This document shows positions 1-12,171 of a DNA stretch of 64,000 nucleotides, one piece after another. The first letter of the stretch is position 1. The number at the start of each line of letters is the position of its first letter. The notes under the pieces were generated by a model, which saw nothing but the letters and a program-made list of their open reading frames with translations, had not been told where the DNA came from and searched no databases. Source of the DNA: Rhea pennata (taxonomy: Eukaryota > Chordata > Aves > Rheiformes > Rheidae); contig NC_084668.1 of assembly GCF_028389875.1 (NCBI RefSeq), positions 33,090,993 to 33,154,992 on the forward strand, written 5' to 3'. A program made the translations under genes and the position numbers.

Positions 1-2022
1 TCGCTGCTCTGCGTCTTGGCAAATCAGTGCCTTTGAGGGTGCTAGTGTTGCTTGCAAGTGTGGTTTCATTTCCAAGACTCATATGCGAGTAGCATGTGTG
101 AACAGGACTTTTTCCCCCTATGTAAGTAATAAAACAATTGGGAAGTACAGTGTAACCAAGGCCAGTGCCATGATCTGGGTGTTTTTCGTGGGAAAACGAG
201 CTTGTTTTCACTCTCTGAACCCCCTCAGCCCCTGTGTGCTGAGACACTGACAGGAAAGTGTGGAATCAGCATCCATCCTGCAGGTTCATGAAATAAACAG
301 TGAAGAATGTAGCAAGGAATTAACTGGTTTAGGTGCAGACTTTCTCCCCAGACAAGTGTTTTCCTGGAGTCTTGTGCATCACCTCTGTCCTATGAGCAAG
401 TGTGCCTGTAAATAATCATCAAATGGGAAAACAGGGTCTCAGCTTGATGCCTTGTCCCTGGGAGTGAGGAGACACCTCTCTTTGCTGTGACTGTTCTCAC
501 TCTTGCTCCTAAAGTGTGAATCTGCCTTTTACCCTGGGCAGAGCTTCTTTCTGCTGGGTTCCCATCAGAGCCCTCTCAAGATACAGTTACGTTGTGGTGC
601 CTTTTAGAAAGCAGCTAATCACTACTCCCCTGTTCAAGGGACTGCTGTTGCTATTTGCGTGCATAGTTTTAAATAATAATAATAATAGATTTTAAATAAT
701 CCCATAGCACACACCTCTATCTACAACTAGCCCACATAGTTGCCTGAAACTATTACTGTTAGCTCTTTTTCCTCCTGCTCATTTTTCTCTCTAGTGTCTA
801 CATCCACCATGGCGGCATTTTTTTGTAACTCCTAAAAATTCCTCAAACTAGCTGTTCTGGCTAAAACATGAGCTACTAAAATCCATCTAAACTCTAATCA
901 CCATAATTTGCCCTCCTGGAAGGCACCCTGTGATGCTCCATCGTGTGGGTGTAAAGAGCCAGCTCAGGGGGTGTGACAGCAGTGCAACGGGGCTGAAGTC
1001 ACGGCCTCGTCTGCTGCTCTCTGCTGTCGCATTTTTCCAGGGGCGGCAGAGGCCCCAGCAGCTTTATGAAATCGCCTTTGCTGTCCGAAGCGTCCTAGCT
1101 GCTGGCTGTGTGGTTTGAGCAGACCAGCTCTAGAGCTTTTGACCTCATTGACCTTTCCTTCTACTTTACAGCTTGTCTGAAAATCTATGTTCACCTTATT
1201 TTTATAATCTAACCTTGTGTCAAACAAAACTATGGAAAGCAATCTCTTCCACAACAGTCTCCTTTTCCTGCTCTTGCTTACAGAGTTGCAACACTTCATA
1301 TAATGGTAGCTGCCTTTCGCTGCATGAGTATTTTCTTTTTCATGCGTTTCAGATCCATTCTCGTGTGATTTGTATCTCAGCTCTGTTTTCTTTTTGCAAA
1401 TGTTTGCTAGACCCTGCTCTGGGAGGCAGGAGAGACGGTCTGTAGCTGTCAGTGACACACTGATACCAAAATGAGGTGCTCAGTGTGAGGTCTGAAATTC
1501 TATGCACATACTGAACAACCAGGGCGACTCAAGCCCAAACGAGGATTTGGTTGGATCTTCTAAATTACTTAGCAGCAAAACTCTTCCTGGTTTCAGCCAG
1601 GTAGAAACAAGCTGTTGTATTTGGGTCAGAACTGTGTATGGGGGGAGGGGGGGAGAACACGACACGACAACCCCCAGATCCCACGACCCTAGATGATACA
1701 ACAGTAAGTGACATTTAAAAGCAATCTTTTATGTTTCTTTCTTTTGTTTCTTTTGCCAGGAAGTGAATTTCTCCTATACAGCTATAACAAATTTGGCAAG
1801 TAGTATTTTCCCTCTCTTTCTCTTTCTCCTGTGGAGTAACTCATTTTCACACTCCCTTATTTTTTACTCTGTGCAAAGGGATTATATACTTTTTGTACAG
1901 TTTTTGTAGTAATTTTTTTGTGCTAACATGCATCATGGTCTATATCACAGAGCATAAAGTAAATCTCTTGATAAATGATATACAGTAATATGAAAAGGAT
2001 GTTTTAAAGTCTGCATTGACAA

Positions 2023-2055
2023 AAGAATACTCAATACGTTGAGTTCTGTATTCTT
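2023..2055. repeat. Imperfect inverted repeat (hairpin)
   Basis: AAGAATAC at 2023-2030 is the exact reverse complement of GTATTCTT at 2048-2055. Inside it TCAA (2031-2034) pairs with TTGA (2039-2042) around a TACG tetraloop, leaving a five-base bulge on the right arm. The surrounding sequence is AT-rich. No function is inferred. Confidence 0.6.
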
Positions 2056-2562
2056 AAACTTGAATACATAATAATTTACATCAAATCTTTGTCACATTTA
2101 ATTTCGAAGATTGCATGGAAAAGTGTCTGCTTTTTCTGATAAATTTAACATAGCGGTTGTATTATTTTGTTAATGATTTCCTCTAGAGGATTACATTTTC
2201 AAAGCAATGTGTGACCATTTAATTGTGTGCCTCCCCTATTAATATTAAATAGAATTAGATTCCCACTATGACACTTTGAAAATGCACCCCTTGCTGTAAA
2301 TGCAGTTTCCACAGAGATTATCTAAATATCACAATGGTTCCCCAGCATTTTGCTTTCCAAAGCTGCTCAGCACTGATTTTCCCATGCCGTTACTTCACCT
2401 GTGTTATATCTGAAATGCAAACATCTGGCAATATGAAGAGACACAGTGCTTATGGTTGTTTTATTTGGTTGTCTGACCTTTTCAGCCAACCGTTTAGGGG
2501 TTCTGGGGTGATGATTTTACTGTGCTGTTAAATAACAACATAACAGCTTGTTTTCCTGAGGG

Positions 2563-2595
2563 TTTTTTTTTTTTTTTTTCCTTTTTTTTTTTTTT
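2563..2595. repeat. Poly-T tract interrupted by CC
   Basis: Seventeen T (2563-2579), two C, then fourteen T (2582-2595). This is low-complexity sequence with no SINE or LINE body recognisable on either side. Confidence 0.9.
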
Positions 2596-4834
2596 AAAGT
2601 AATATTGTGATGAGATACAAGCAGAAGGGGAGAAACTCAAATCTCTTTTTAGTTGTTGTTTGTTTATGCAGTCTCTGAGGAAACAGGAGGAGAGCTCCCA
2701 TAATACGCTGTCAGAGAAGGTGTCTACCAGGAGATAAGCACTCTGCCTTCACAAGCGGCCGATTACAAAATGGCCTTAGCAGCAGTGTTAGAGCCTGCCT
2801 GAAGACACGGTCAGTTTTGAAAGGTGCAAAGACCCTATTGCCCAGCATGGGATTTTCCCCTTCACTGGTAGTAAAGAAAGGCTTTTGTGCTGGGCAATCT
2901 CGTTGCCTTTCAGCGCAGTTCATCCCTGAAGAGGCCGAGCTGTGGGCTTAAAAGATCCTGCTGCCGCCTGCCTAAGGCTGATAGAGGCGGCTGCTGAGTC
3001 TGGGAGCTTTGTAGCTCCGCTGGTGATGGCCTGAGTCACTGGTAGTTGTGGGTGCTCAGAAAAAGCAAAGCATCGTTAAATAAATCTCAAGGGTAATTTC
3101 CTAGAAAACACAGGAATAGAAATAGTAATTATTAATATACATACACATACCTATATATTTATGTAAAAATATATATATGCACCATATATAAAAAGGTATA
3201 GTGGAACTGAGTATAAAATGGTTATGCTTGACTAAATCACCTCTTCCTCTCATTTCCACAACCTCCGAGTTTAAGGTGTTGGATATAATGAGCTGTGGAC
3301 TTGACTCATAAGTTCTGGTTTGATTTTGCAAAAATTATAAATAATAAAAAAAACAATGTACAGGATTCTTTCCATCTGTGGCCATTGAACTAAACTATTC
3401 TTATCCTTCTTAAAGCCTTCCTGGAATGTCTCTGAAACTGAGCAATATTTAAACCCATGTCAAATATTTCCTGTATTCTAAGTAGTATTAGCCTGTCAAG
3501 GTAAAGGCTTAAATCATAATCTTACCTTACTTGACAAACTGTATTATTTGTACAAAAATATTTATTCACACAGAAGCTGCATGGTTAGTAGTAGTCAGGT
3601 GTATGAAACCTGGCATTTAATATTCCCTAAATATAAATTAAAATATGCCTCTTGATCAGTTTTTCAAGTACAACACTTGATTAATCTCCTGCCCAGTGTT
3701 GAATTTAAACTTTTTCACAAGTATTTATTTTCAGAAAGGCTGATGATATCAATAGCAGAAGGAAGATGGATAGATAGATGCTGGAATGGACCAATGTGAT
3801 GGCTCTTTGTCTGAAACAGAGATGCTTTGTTTGTAAGAGCAAGTGGATTGTTTTCTGCCTGGTGATTTTCACGACTGTGATATATGAAGGTTGCTTCGGT
3901 GTAATCATACTTCTGAAGTTTACTCCAGATTCTATCCAGTATTTAGTTTGCTAAGGCGTTGACATAATTTTGCTGACATTTTTCTTAAGTGGATTATGCT
4001 CATAGCCAGTTTTTCAAAGCAAACAGATGGCTTTTCAAACAGAGCATGCCCACAGATATTTTTTATGGTGTCTCTAGAATTATGACAGTTCTGTCATTGG
4101 GGGTTGCTTTGTCATTAATTTTCTTGTGACAAATGATTCAAAATCATTTTTACTCCTTCAGCTTGCTCAAATGAACCAGTTGTTTGAAAATAATAATAAT
4201 AAAAAAGTACAAGGAAACTAAGACATAGATCAATTGGTCTGTACACAGAATGGAATTATGCTCTATTTTAAGTTCACTTCCATTTTTAGAAACACTGTAA
4301 AATAAGAATATCTTCAAAATACTGGAAGTATGCTAAGGAAGTGTGTTTTTGTTCTTAGAACCAGGAGATGTGTCATGCATTACCGCAGACTAAACCTGCT
4401 CCCTATAATCTGTTTGAATTGCCTAGTTATTTAAATATGGAATTAGAATATGCATAAGAGAACGAGCTGATGGCTCAGCACTGTCACACTGGCTGTGAAG
4501 TACCTTGGCTTCTTGGGTACAAGTCTTGGCAGGGTGGACTGAGCCTTTCATCCTCCAAATGAGGGTGTATGAAATCCCAAGTAGCTTTCTGTAAATGAGC
4601 CTCTTGGCGAGACCGTAACCAAAGACTCAGTTTATGAGCTGCCCTGAGAAAGATTCCCATGCTTTGCCCTCACCTGAGAAGAAGAAACGAGGAAGGTGAC
4701 ATAGACTCACCTGAGGCTCTTGTGTCAGCTACGGAACAGTATCCACCTTGTGCCGTTGCTGCGTGGCAGGGAATGCTCCTCTTCCACGTGCAGCGTGAGC
4801 GGCAGGATGTGTTTCCACACAACACATCTAAGCT

Positions 4835-4883
4835 AAAGGGAAACACCTAGCCAAAGGGAAACCAGGCCCAGCTTAGGGGAAAC
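4835..4883 (+). repeat. Three spaced copies of a GGGAAAC motif
   Basis: AAAGGGAAAC occurs at 4835-4844 and 4853-4862, and a diverged copy, TAGGGGAAAC, at 4874-4883. The spacings are 18 and 21 bases. GAAAC cores resemble half-sites for IRF or NFAT-type factors, but no canonical two-half ISRE is present, so any regulatory reading is speculative. Confidence 0.4.
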
Positions 4884-6658
4884 AGCGTGGTCAACAGCAT
4901 TATTTCACCTCTACTGCAGTAGCTCTCCCAGGTTTCAGGCTCTGTTGTTCCTGGTGCTGTAGGAACATGTATTTTGAGTTACTTGTTGAACTAAGGAGAT
5001 TTTTCCATTTTTGTGCGTGATTACCTATTGCCAATTTTTGACTCGGACATTAAGGGTGTAAAGCGTGATCACACTCATTTTTCTCTGCTGATTGGAGACA
5101 TTGAAGGCTGCACCAGTCCTGTGCGGGTGAGGGAAAAAAGAACCAGCCCAGCATAATGAAGAATCAACCACTTTTTTTTGATAACTTGGTTGTGTCATTA
5201 ATGATACTGCTGTTCAGTCTCTTTAGCTATGCTAGGGTGTATCATCCCTGCCACTCCAGTACTGGCGTGCTTCCCATGCAATCTACAGACAAGGCGACTG
5301 GGGTGCCGCAGGCAGAGATGGAGCTCTTGAATTCAGCCTGTTGCCTTTAACCATAAACTCAACCTTTGTCCTAAAAGCAAAATCACAGCTATGTGAAATA
5401 TGTGCTGCATAAATTTTATTCTTGTTTTGTTTTTCTAAACCATGTCTGCTCACTGGATTCCAAGCTATTTGTCTGTGTATTCCCATAACTGTCGTACTGT
5501 AGAGATACAAATCTCTTTGACAGTGCTTCATACCAAATAGCACAGCTCCTTGCTGACTCGCAATGCCTTTTGTTATTCTAGCATTAACTTGCATTCCTCG
5601 CATCTGTGGTGATTTACATTGTTCAGCAGGGACAAACTCATGTCATCAGGAGATGATGCAATCACGCTCTCGGGCATGGGATGCCATCTCTGGCTGCCGT
5701 TGTTCCCCACGTGGTGTTTACCAGTGCTGAGGGACTTGCAAGCTGCCATTGTTTCTTCATTGAGAACATTGTTTACAGGGACTCAGGCAGTGCTGTGTGC
5801 TAAGTCCGGTGCCAGGCGCTGGCAGAAAGGGAGTTGTGGTCATCGATGTGGGATAAATCTTTCTTATTTTGGGGGAATGGCAGAGCTGAGAGATGCTCCC
5901 ATTGCTGGAAGGTGCCATGCTGACTCCCCCAACATGGCTAGTTCATTCTGTAAATGGCAGCAGAGTCTGTGATCGATCGCCCTTTCAGTGTGACCTTGCA
6001 GGAACATCTGTGACCTCCTCTGAGACCTCACAGAGCATCTGTGGTAGGCAGGAGGTTGAGGCAGGTTGCATGGATGCAAATGTAACATTTTCAGTCAGCA
6101 TAGGTATTCCTTCTGAATACGTATATAAAACATCTGTATACAGTGATGTACTTGAAGCTGTACTTTAGGTGACATGAGGAGAAGAGCAGCTCAAGTTCTT
6201 AGTGGCCCTGAATTTTAATAATGAGGAGCATCTTCTGGCTTTTATTTATTCGTCGCAGAATCTTGTTCCTTTATAGCATTTGAGATATCAATATTCCGTA
6301 AATAGTCATGTTGGCATTTCTGAACTCACTAACACAAGTTTTTTGTTAGACGTTTTTCCTGATAGTTACAAATTGGATTGATGTCCTCTTAGTCACCTCA
6401 CATTAGGCCTGACTGAGGTGCTCCGGGCTACCTGTAGGAAGGCCCTTCTCCTGTGGGCAGCTTGCAGCCTGTGGCCATGCTTTGAGGCCCTCGTGGCCTT
6501 CCTCTGGCTGCGGGCTCCCTCAGGCTCCCTGTGTCGGCTCCCTGTGGGCTGGCTGCAGGTCTTCTCCTGCCGTGCAGAAGGGCTCAAGGCCACGAGAGCA
6601 GTGTTCTCACCTGCGGTCTCGGGCAGTGTGTACGATCCTTATGTATTTGTGTTTGCAG

Positions 6659-6841
6659 GGACAAGGAGACCTCTTGAAGAACGCCAAGAATGAGGCCCTG
6701 GAGAACATGAAGCAGATCCAGCTGGCGTGTTTGTCATGTGGACTCAGCAGAGCTGGAAGTGGGCACATGGATGCAAAGGCAAAGAGGTGCCTGGAGGCGA
6801 TACAGGAGAAGGACACTGGGGATGAGAACGGGAGGCTGTGA
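6659..6841 (+). CDS. Exon-like open frame with coding-like codons, ends in stop
   Basis: Product not recognised. A pyrimidine/T-rich run ending in TTTGCAG at 6658 is a plausible acceptor. The frame then opens in phase 0 and reads 60 codons to TGA at 6839-6841. The first 24 codons show coding-like usage (AAG, AAC, GCC, GAG, CTG, ATG, CAG, ATC) and give a charged helical stretch beginning GQGDLLKNAKNEALENMKQ. The second half is less biased. It could be a terminal exon of a plus-strand gene, a decayed exon or a pseudogene fragment. The upstream 6410-6640 stretch is GC-richer than its surroundings and open in two frames. No poly(A) signal lies immediately downstream; the nearest candidate, ATTAAA, is about 100 bases on. 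Evidence is codon bias plus acceptor only. Confidence 0.3.
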   Translation, partial: GQGDLLKNAKNEALENMKQIQLACLSCGLSRAGSGHMDAKAKRCLEAIQEKDTGDENGRL

Positions 6842-7522
6842 GAGAAAACAGACCTGTCATATTTGTCATAGATTTCAATAACTCTAAACTATTTTTTTAA
6901 AGCATTTAAAAATTCACACAGGAATGCCCTCTGCAGGGTGTTGATAGTATTAAAATTCTCACAATGTCAGTATTTTAATGCAGTCAATTTATCTAAGTTA
7001 AACTCTCTGTTAGTGAGATTTCTAATGAAGCCATGCTGTCTGTATGCGAGTGCGTGTGTACGCACGTGCAAATCCTGTAGAAGCTTTTATGCATTACGTT
7101 AGACATTTGCTAATTTATTTCTGTGTCATATTTGAAGAGGCCTGTTCATTCTGAAGATCAAAACAAATGGAGAGTACTTGTATCAGTTTTGCGCTTTATA
7201 TTACTTTTCAGCTTTTATCATTTAACTTATAGGTTACATTACTGTTATGCTGTTCAAACAAACAAACAAAATCCAGCAACAAATATCACCAACAACTGTT
7301 TTTGTGAGTGCAAAAACAGTGGTTTGCTGCAGATCCTGAACATGATTTTTTAACGAACAATTAAAACTAAGTAAATGACATATTAAGTGGTCAGAATTTT
7401 TGGATAGATGATGATTAGATTTCAGATGTACATTTCACTGAATTTTAGCAAACTACTCTTTGGAATACATCCAGGTAGTATGTACTAATATAAGAACTAG
7501 CTAATTATTTATTTCATTTCAG

Positions 7523-7667
7523 AAAATCATTGCTACATTGTAGAACTGCAGGACAGCTACCGTCTTTGCTGATATGCATTTAACTTGTGTAGTAATGAGC
7601 ATAGCTAGTCAGCCCTTTAGTTATGATGAGAGCTGTGAATATTCTTCAGTGATCGCCAACTCAGAAG
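7523..7667 (+). CDS. Possible exon with start codon, weak
   Basis: Product not recognised. The acceptor is TTTATTTCATTTCAG ending at 7522 and the donor is GAAG|GTGAGC after 7667. An ATG at 7574 opens a frame (MHLTCVVMSIASQPFSYDES and onward) that crosses the donor after the first base of a codon; the acceptor-proximal part would be 5' untranslated. The splice phase is compatible with the next candidate at 8815-8876. Such acceptor/donor pairs around a 31-codon frame are expected by chance in 64 kb, so this is only a lead for transcript data. Confidence 0.15.
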
Positions 7668-7785
7668 GTGAGCTACAGGTAAACATGAAACACCCATCGC
7701 GGCCGGTGTTTGAAGGAAGGTTTTATAGATTTCACAAACTGTGGGCTTTGTTGGAAGGTTGGTGAGAGGTCAGATCTTGCACAGA

Positions 7786-7833
7786 TCAGTGATCCTGTTG
7801 AAGTCAGCTGGATAAAGCAAGCAGGATCTGGCT
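7786..7833 (+). repeat. Old interspersed repeat fragment (CR1/L3-era, amniote)
   Basis: GATCCTGTTGAAGTCAGCTGG, split around position 7800, followed by GCAGGATCTGGC resembles a widespread old sauropsid repeat built on TGAAGTCAATGG and GCAGGATCAGGCCC cores. The match is from memory and the copy is heavily diverged. Similar cores appear at 26920-26985 and 55258-55300. The family assignment is uncertain. Confidence 0.3.
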
Positions 7834-8814
7834 GCTGAGAACCGTGCTGGGCTAGAAATTCAAAGCAAGGCTGCAGAACTGCTAAAGATGTAGTGTAGAG
7901 AAATAGCTTGGAAAAAACAAGGTACCAGCATTTTTGTGCAGCAGTTATAAATGTCTTGACACATACCAGCTGTTTAGGGTAACTTGAGAAATGGATGCCT
8001 TTTTTGTGCTGCTTTAGAAAGGAGACCAAGAACGTCTCAAAGCAATGCATCCTTGTCCATCCCTGTGTCCAGCTCATGTGTGCTCACAATGTTCATTTCA
8101 ATCTTTTAAGTACTGTGCTCGAGTGTAGTATTTGTGTTACCTTTAACAAAACTAAGTGTTTTATGTTTATAAAAAGACTATATTTATTTAAAGCATTGCT
8201 TTTATTTTGAAAAGCTACTTTTTAAATTAATTTGATTAACAAATATGCTAATTTTCTGAACTTCACAAAAAGTAATTGCTGAAAATTTGACCATTGGAGA
8301 ATCTTATATAGCTACTGTGTTAAGTTATTTTTGACTTCTTAATAACACTATTATGTTCATGTTGCACATTACTGAGAGAGTAAAGCTATGAAACAACTTT
8401 GACCCTTGTTTTTAAAGTGATTTAACCTAGAAGATAACCAATGAGACTTTGGCAAAAGTGTTAGAGTTTGGGTACGTTGTATGCAAGTTGCCTGCTCTGA
8501 AAGGAACTATTACTGAAAAGATCAGATGCCTTAAATGTTATTTCAGTAAACTTGCCATACTTGTTCAGACTCATTCCTAAATACTCTGTTTCTCTCTCCA
8601 TTAGATTATCAGTGTATATTTGTTCTTTGTTGAGGTAGGAGAGGAGTATCCTTTGTGTTTCAGGCAAGACACAGAGCCCAGAGCAATGTTATGAGTGTGC
8701 ATGGGCACATCTTGCCCTCCTAGGTTACCTTCTTTATTTCATCATGGGCTGTGTTTACATGAAAATAGCACTTACAGTTAGTGAGGATGTAAATTGTTAA
8801 CCTAACTCCACCAG

Positions 8815-8876
8815 TGGTGAGCCACAAAGCCTTCAGGGACCATCCCCCTCGGAAGGGAGAGGTTGCCTCAAAAAGG
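8815..8876 (+). CDS. Possible small internal exon, weak
   Basis: Product not recognised. The acceptor is CTAACTCCACCAG ending at 8814 and the donor AAAAAGG|GTGAGT after 8876 is close to consensus. The 62-base segment is two bases plus 20 open codons (beginning VSHKAFRDHPPRKGEVASKR) and ends in phase 0. The two starting bases fit the single base left over by the 7523-7667 candidate, so the two could join in frame. The acceptor has a weak pyrimidine tract. Chance is a live explanation. Confidence 0.15.
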
Positions 8877-9740
8877 GTGAGTGGCTTGCCTCTTGAGGTT
8901 TCATTTAGGCATAGAAATAGATTGATTTTTCTCAGTTTAAAAGGCTATCCTTACGTCTGCACAGAAACTGCTGGGCAGAGTGCCTTTCAGTTTTTCTTCC
9001 TTCTCTGATGCTATGAACAATTTTATAGAGGAGGACTTACTTCATGTGCTGTGATTGTGAGGAGCTACCATGTAGCACTCTGTACCTTTTTGCAGAACGA
9101 GAAGATTGTGGCTGGGCAGAAATCCATACTGTGCAGGCACACACCTTTCATGCCATGCTTAGATCGTATCACGTACTGTGCCGAGCTCACAGTGTGTGGC
9201 TTTCCACATGGAAATACAGGGAAGAGAAATCCTTGTGCCTGCTGGAGAACCCAGGGCAGCTGAGAACGCTGCTAATGCTGGTGCCTGCAACCCGCGGCTG
9301 GAGCAGCCTTCATGCTCCCTCCTGCACGGAGAGAGGACTTGCAGCCTACATGCTTCTCCACTTCATCCATTCCTGTTTCGGAGTTGCTGGAGTGGATGCT
9401 GATGCAGCAGTCAGCGTAATAAAATCCAGCCTTGCAAGAGGGAGCATGGCAAGATCATGATCAGCATTGCCACCAACAATATGTGGGGGACTGCTGGCCC
9501 TCTGACATGCCTGGTGTCTTGCAGTTGCACAGCATCATGTTCCATGCTGGTACTGTTTGCCTGATCTCCCATCTGAACGGGCAGATAGTATCTGTAGCAA
9601 TTTCTTCTGGGGAAGTGATGGCAGGAAAGGGTTACAAGTATTTGCAGTTGTCTTCAGTGTGTTTTAGCAACTAGAAATCAGAGGAGCTCTCAGCAGATTG
9701 GAGCAGTGAAACCTCTAGTGGAGGGTGCAGAGGAGCGAAA

Positions 9741-9835
9741 CTATTTGGGTTCTTGTTCTAGCTCTGCCACCAATTCCTAAAACTTTGCAGTATTTATTTT
9801 CCCCTTTATTTTCTTGTCTGTAAAATAAGACTATT
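9741..9835 (+). repeat. MIR-like ancient SINE fragment
   Basis: Order and spacing match the MIR core: CTAGCTCTGCCACCAATT (MIR: CTGGCTCTGCCACTTA) at about 9758, then a diverged middle, then TTTTCTTGTCTGTAAAATAA at about 9809 (MIR: TTCCTCATCTGTAAAATGG). MIR elements are tRNA-derived core-SINEs shared by amniotes and are known only as faint copies in birds. The resemblance is from memory and not scored. Confidence 0.55.
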
Positions 9836-11444
9836 TCTTTTTCTGTCTCAGACGTTTCTGAAATCCTTTGAGTGCACTGGTGCTTTCCTGAGAACATCCA
9901 GGCACTTTGTTCAGATTGTCCTGTAACACCAGCGCCCACCAAGTCTTCCACTACTGGTGAGCGCAGGTGAGCCAGCATGTGCAAGGAGGGGCTGAACCTG
10001 CGACCTGCCCGTCTCCTCGGGGCGTAGTTTCTGCCAGCACTGACGAGGATGCTGTCCATGTGCTTGTGCATCTGATTCCTATTGAACTGCACCTTTGGTC
10101 AAGTGTGGTGGAGGGGCAGCTATCTCAGAGACGTTCGGATGCTGCAGACTTCCCTGGACAGGATGGGGCAGGTGGCTGAGCAAGACCGTGGCAGCACCTT
10201 CCCTGGGCTGATGCTGCAGTGGGACTGCTGCCTATATTAGATGTCAAGTCCTGTAGGGAAGAGAGGGGATGCAAAGGTTTCACTTAGATATTGCATCTTA
10301 TCTACATGAAGGAATTTGGCCGTGAGGCATGGGAAATGTGGCTGAATTAGTCCAGCTGTTTGCAGATGTAACTATTCTTAAATCAGTAGGGATATTTTTT
10401 TTACCAGATTTCATACACTGGCTTGACCAGTGGGACTGACCTCGTTTCCCTCGCTGTCCCAAGCTCAGCATGAATTAAAGTGCCATACTCTTCTGTTTCT
10501 TTTTTGGTATAATTTTTCACTGATTTTATTCCATCTTTTTTAAATGGATATTGCAGCTTCCTGGTGCAAACATGTTTATGAGTTTTGTATGTTTCTCCTT
10601 CTGAGACTCATCTCCCCAGATAGATTGTTATCAGATAATTGCATGGACAGTGAGAGCTTTCCTGTATAATCCATCTCTTCCGCCTGTCTTTTCAAACTAA
10701 AACATTAGGTCATAGCCTCCTTGGACTCCTTCCCATTCCTATAGCAATAGACAACAGCATCACACAGGGGACTAACTCATGAAGGCTCATGAAACAAAGA
10801 TGACAGGGTCACAGGAGCAATCTCTTTTCACCTTCCTCTCTGCTTGCTGTAGGATTGAGTGTGGTAGTCCCATCTCTCCTTGCAGCAGGAGCAGAAGATG
10901 TGCACGTTCAATAAAGCTGAGATTTTCATCTTGTAAAGTGAGGTGCTTAGTAAGAGAAAGGTAATTGTGAAGAGTGAAAACATCTGGACCTAGTGAACAT
11001 GTGCTTGGGAAGTGAGGAAGATATAATGGTTTCAGGCAGAGGGTTTCACTCCAGAAATACTTACTTTGAGTCTCTTGGGATGCATGAGAAGTGGACATGA
11101 AGGGCAGGAACAGTATTTAAGGAATAGTTATTTAAGAAATGTTTTTGATTTTTCTCTCATGTTCATCTACAACTGGTTATGGCTTTCTGCTGTGGAGAAG
11201 CCTGCACCGGCAAGGGCAGGTGGGTGTCTGAATGTTGGGAAAAAGGTCTGTTAGACATGTGTTGGATGGATTGCCCAGTGTTATGGAAATTGGGAAGCTT
11301 AAGTTTTAGCTAGGGGAGCCACGGCGAACAAAACCGTCTCTGTGAGCTTCTCCTTGCCTATGGCTTCTTCAAAGCCTGGTCTGCTGATGTAGTTAAATGT
11401 GAGAACATGTTCCTACTTATCATTAGCACCAAGGTGAGAAGGAA

Positions 11445-11447
<3 letters not shown>

Positions 11448-11475
<28 letters not shown>
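11448..11475. repeat. (TA)n microsatellite
   Basis: Uninterrupted TA dinucleotide repeat of about 14 units, followed by a GTATATA remnant. It is flanked by an A run on the left. Confidence 0.95.
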
Positions 11476-11482
<7 letters not shown>

Positions 11483-12171
11483 AATGCCTGTGCTAGATTA
11501 TTGCTGTTTTGTGGCGAACTAGTAAAATTGTTCACTAAACTCCAAATACAGGAGAAAATCCTGCCTGTGATTGTATTCACCAGATCCATTGGAAACTGTA
11601 GGTTTGCTGGTAGGCAGAGGAATACCACCTCTGCATGTGTGGTTTTACTTGAAAGCTGAGCAAATGTAAAGTCGAAATCCTGGAAATACACTGTCTGCCC
11701 TGGAATTGCACTGTGCTGGAGCAGCAGCGCAATTCGCATTCATTTTTATTGAAAAGGGGGCCTATTAAAAGTAGAACTGCTGAAAAAGAAGAAGGTGGGG
11801 TGTTTTTCCAGGCTCCAAAGCAGATGAACACCATTTGAGAACACTCTGGCACATCCCTTTGGATTGCTTTTGCCTGGGTTTGGGCTGAGGCTCTTGCATT
11901 TGCTTTCCACAGCACTTCCAATGAGCCAGGTCTCTGAAAAATGTTTCCTTTTAGAATTAATGTTGAGGAACATGTGAGTTTAGTAACCGAGATCATGAGC
12001 ATTCCCACCAGAAACGTGATGCAAGAGCTATTGCACAAGCTGTTTCTGTGGAACATAAATTACAGTGTGAGTGTACTCCTGATCAAGCAGGTCACGTTTT
12101 AAATGAGGATTTTCTGCAGTCTTTAATTACTTGAAACAGTTTATGAGCAATAAATTGAATTGCTTTTGCAG

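Larger units (their letters stand above)
1..6380. other. Noncoding stretch, left end of window
   Basis: No gene recognised. The sequence is AT-leaning and CpG-poor with only short chance reading frames; the longest, 164 codons on the minus strand at 964-1458, has no family motif and no splice context. It contains an interrupted T tract (2563-2579 and 2582-2595), a short AAT microsatellite near 670-685, an imperfect hairpin at 2023-2055 and a three-fold AAAGGGAAAC-like motif at 4835-4883. It is best read as intergenic or intronic. Confidence 0.6.
6842..12171. other. Noncoding stretch with old repeats and two weak exon candidates
   Basis: Mostly AT-leaning sequence without a recognised gene. 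It holds a (CAAA) run near 7255-7270, an old repeat fragment at 7786-7833, a MIR-like fragment at 9741-9835, a (TA) microsatellite at 11448-11475 and two low-confidence exon candidates listed separately. The open frame of 138 codons at 9044-9460 and the minus-strand frame at 9715-10092 show no family resemblance; the latter runs through the MIR-like fragment. Confidence 0.5.

Noticed and set aside
964..1458. Minus-strand open frame of 164 codons
   Set aside because: No motif, no splice or promoter context, no codon bias, and an overlapping open frame on the other strand.
4490..4620. CTGGCAGGGTGGACTGAGCC-containing stretch that felt repeat-like
   Set aside because: I could not recall a family with matching order of blocks, so nothing is claimed.
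5790..5835. GTGCTAAGTCCGGTGCCAGGCGCTGG resembling a MIR or CR1 tail, split across lines
   Set aside because: Only one short block is similar; neighbouring blocks of either family are absent.
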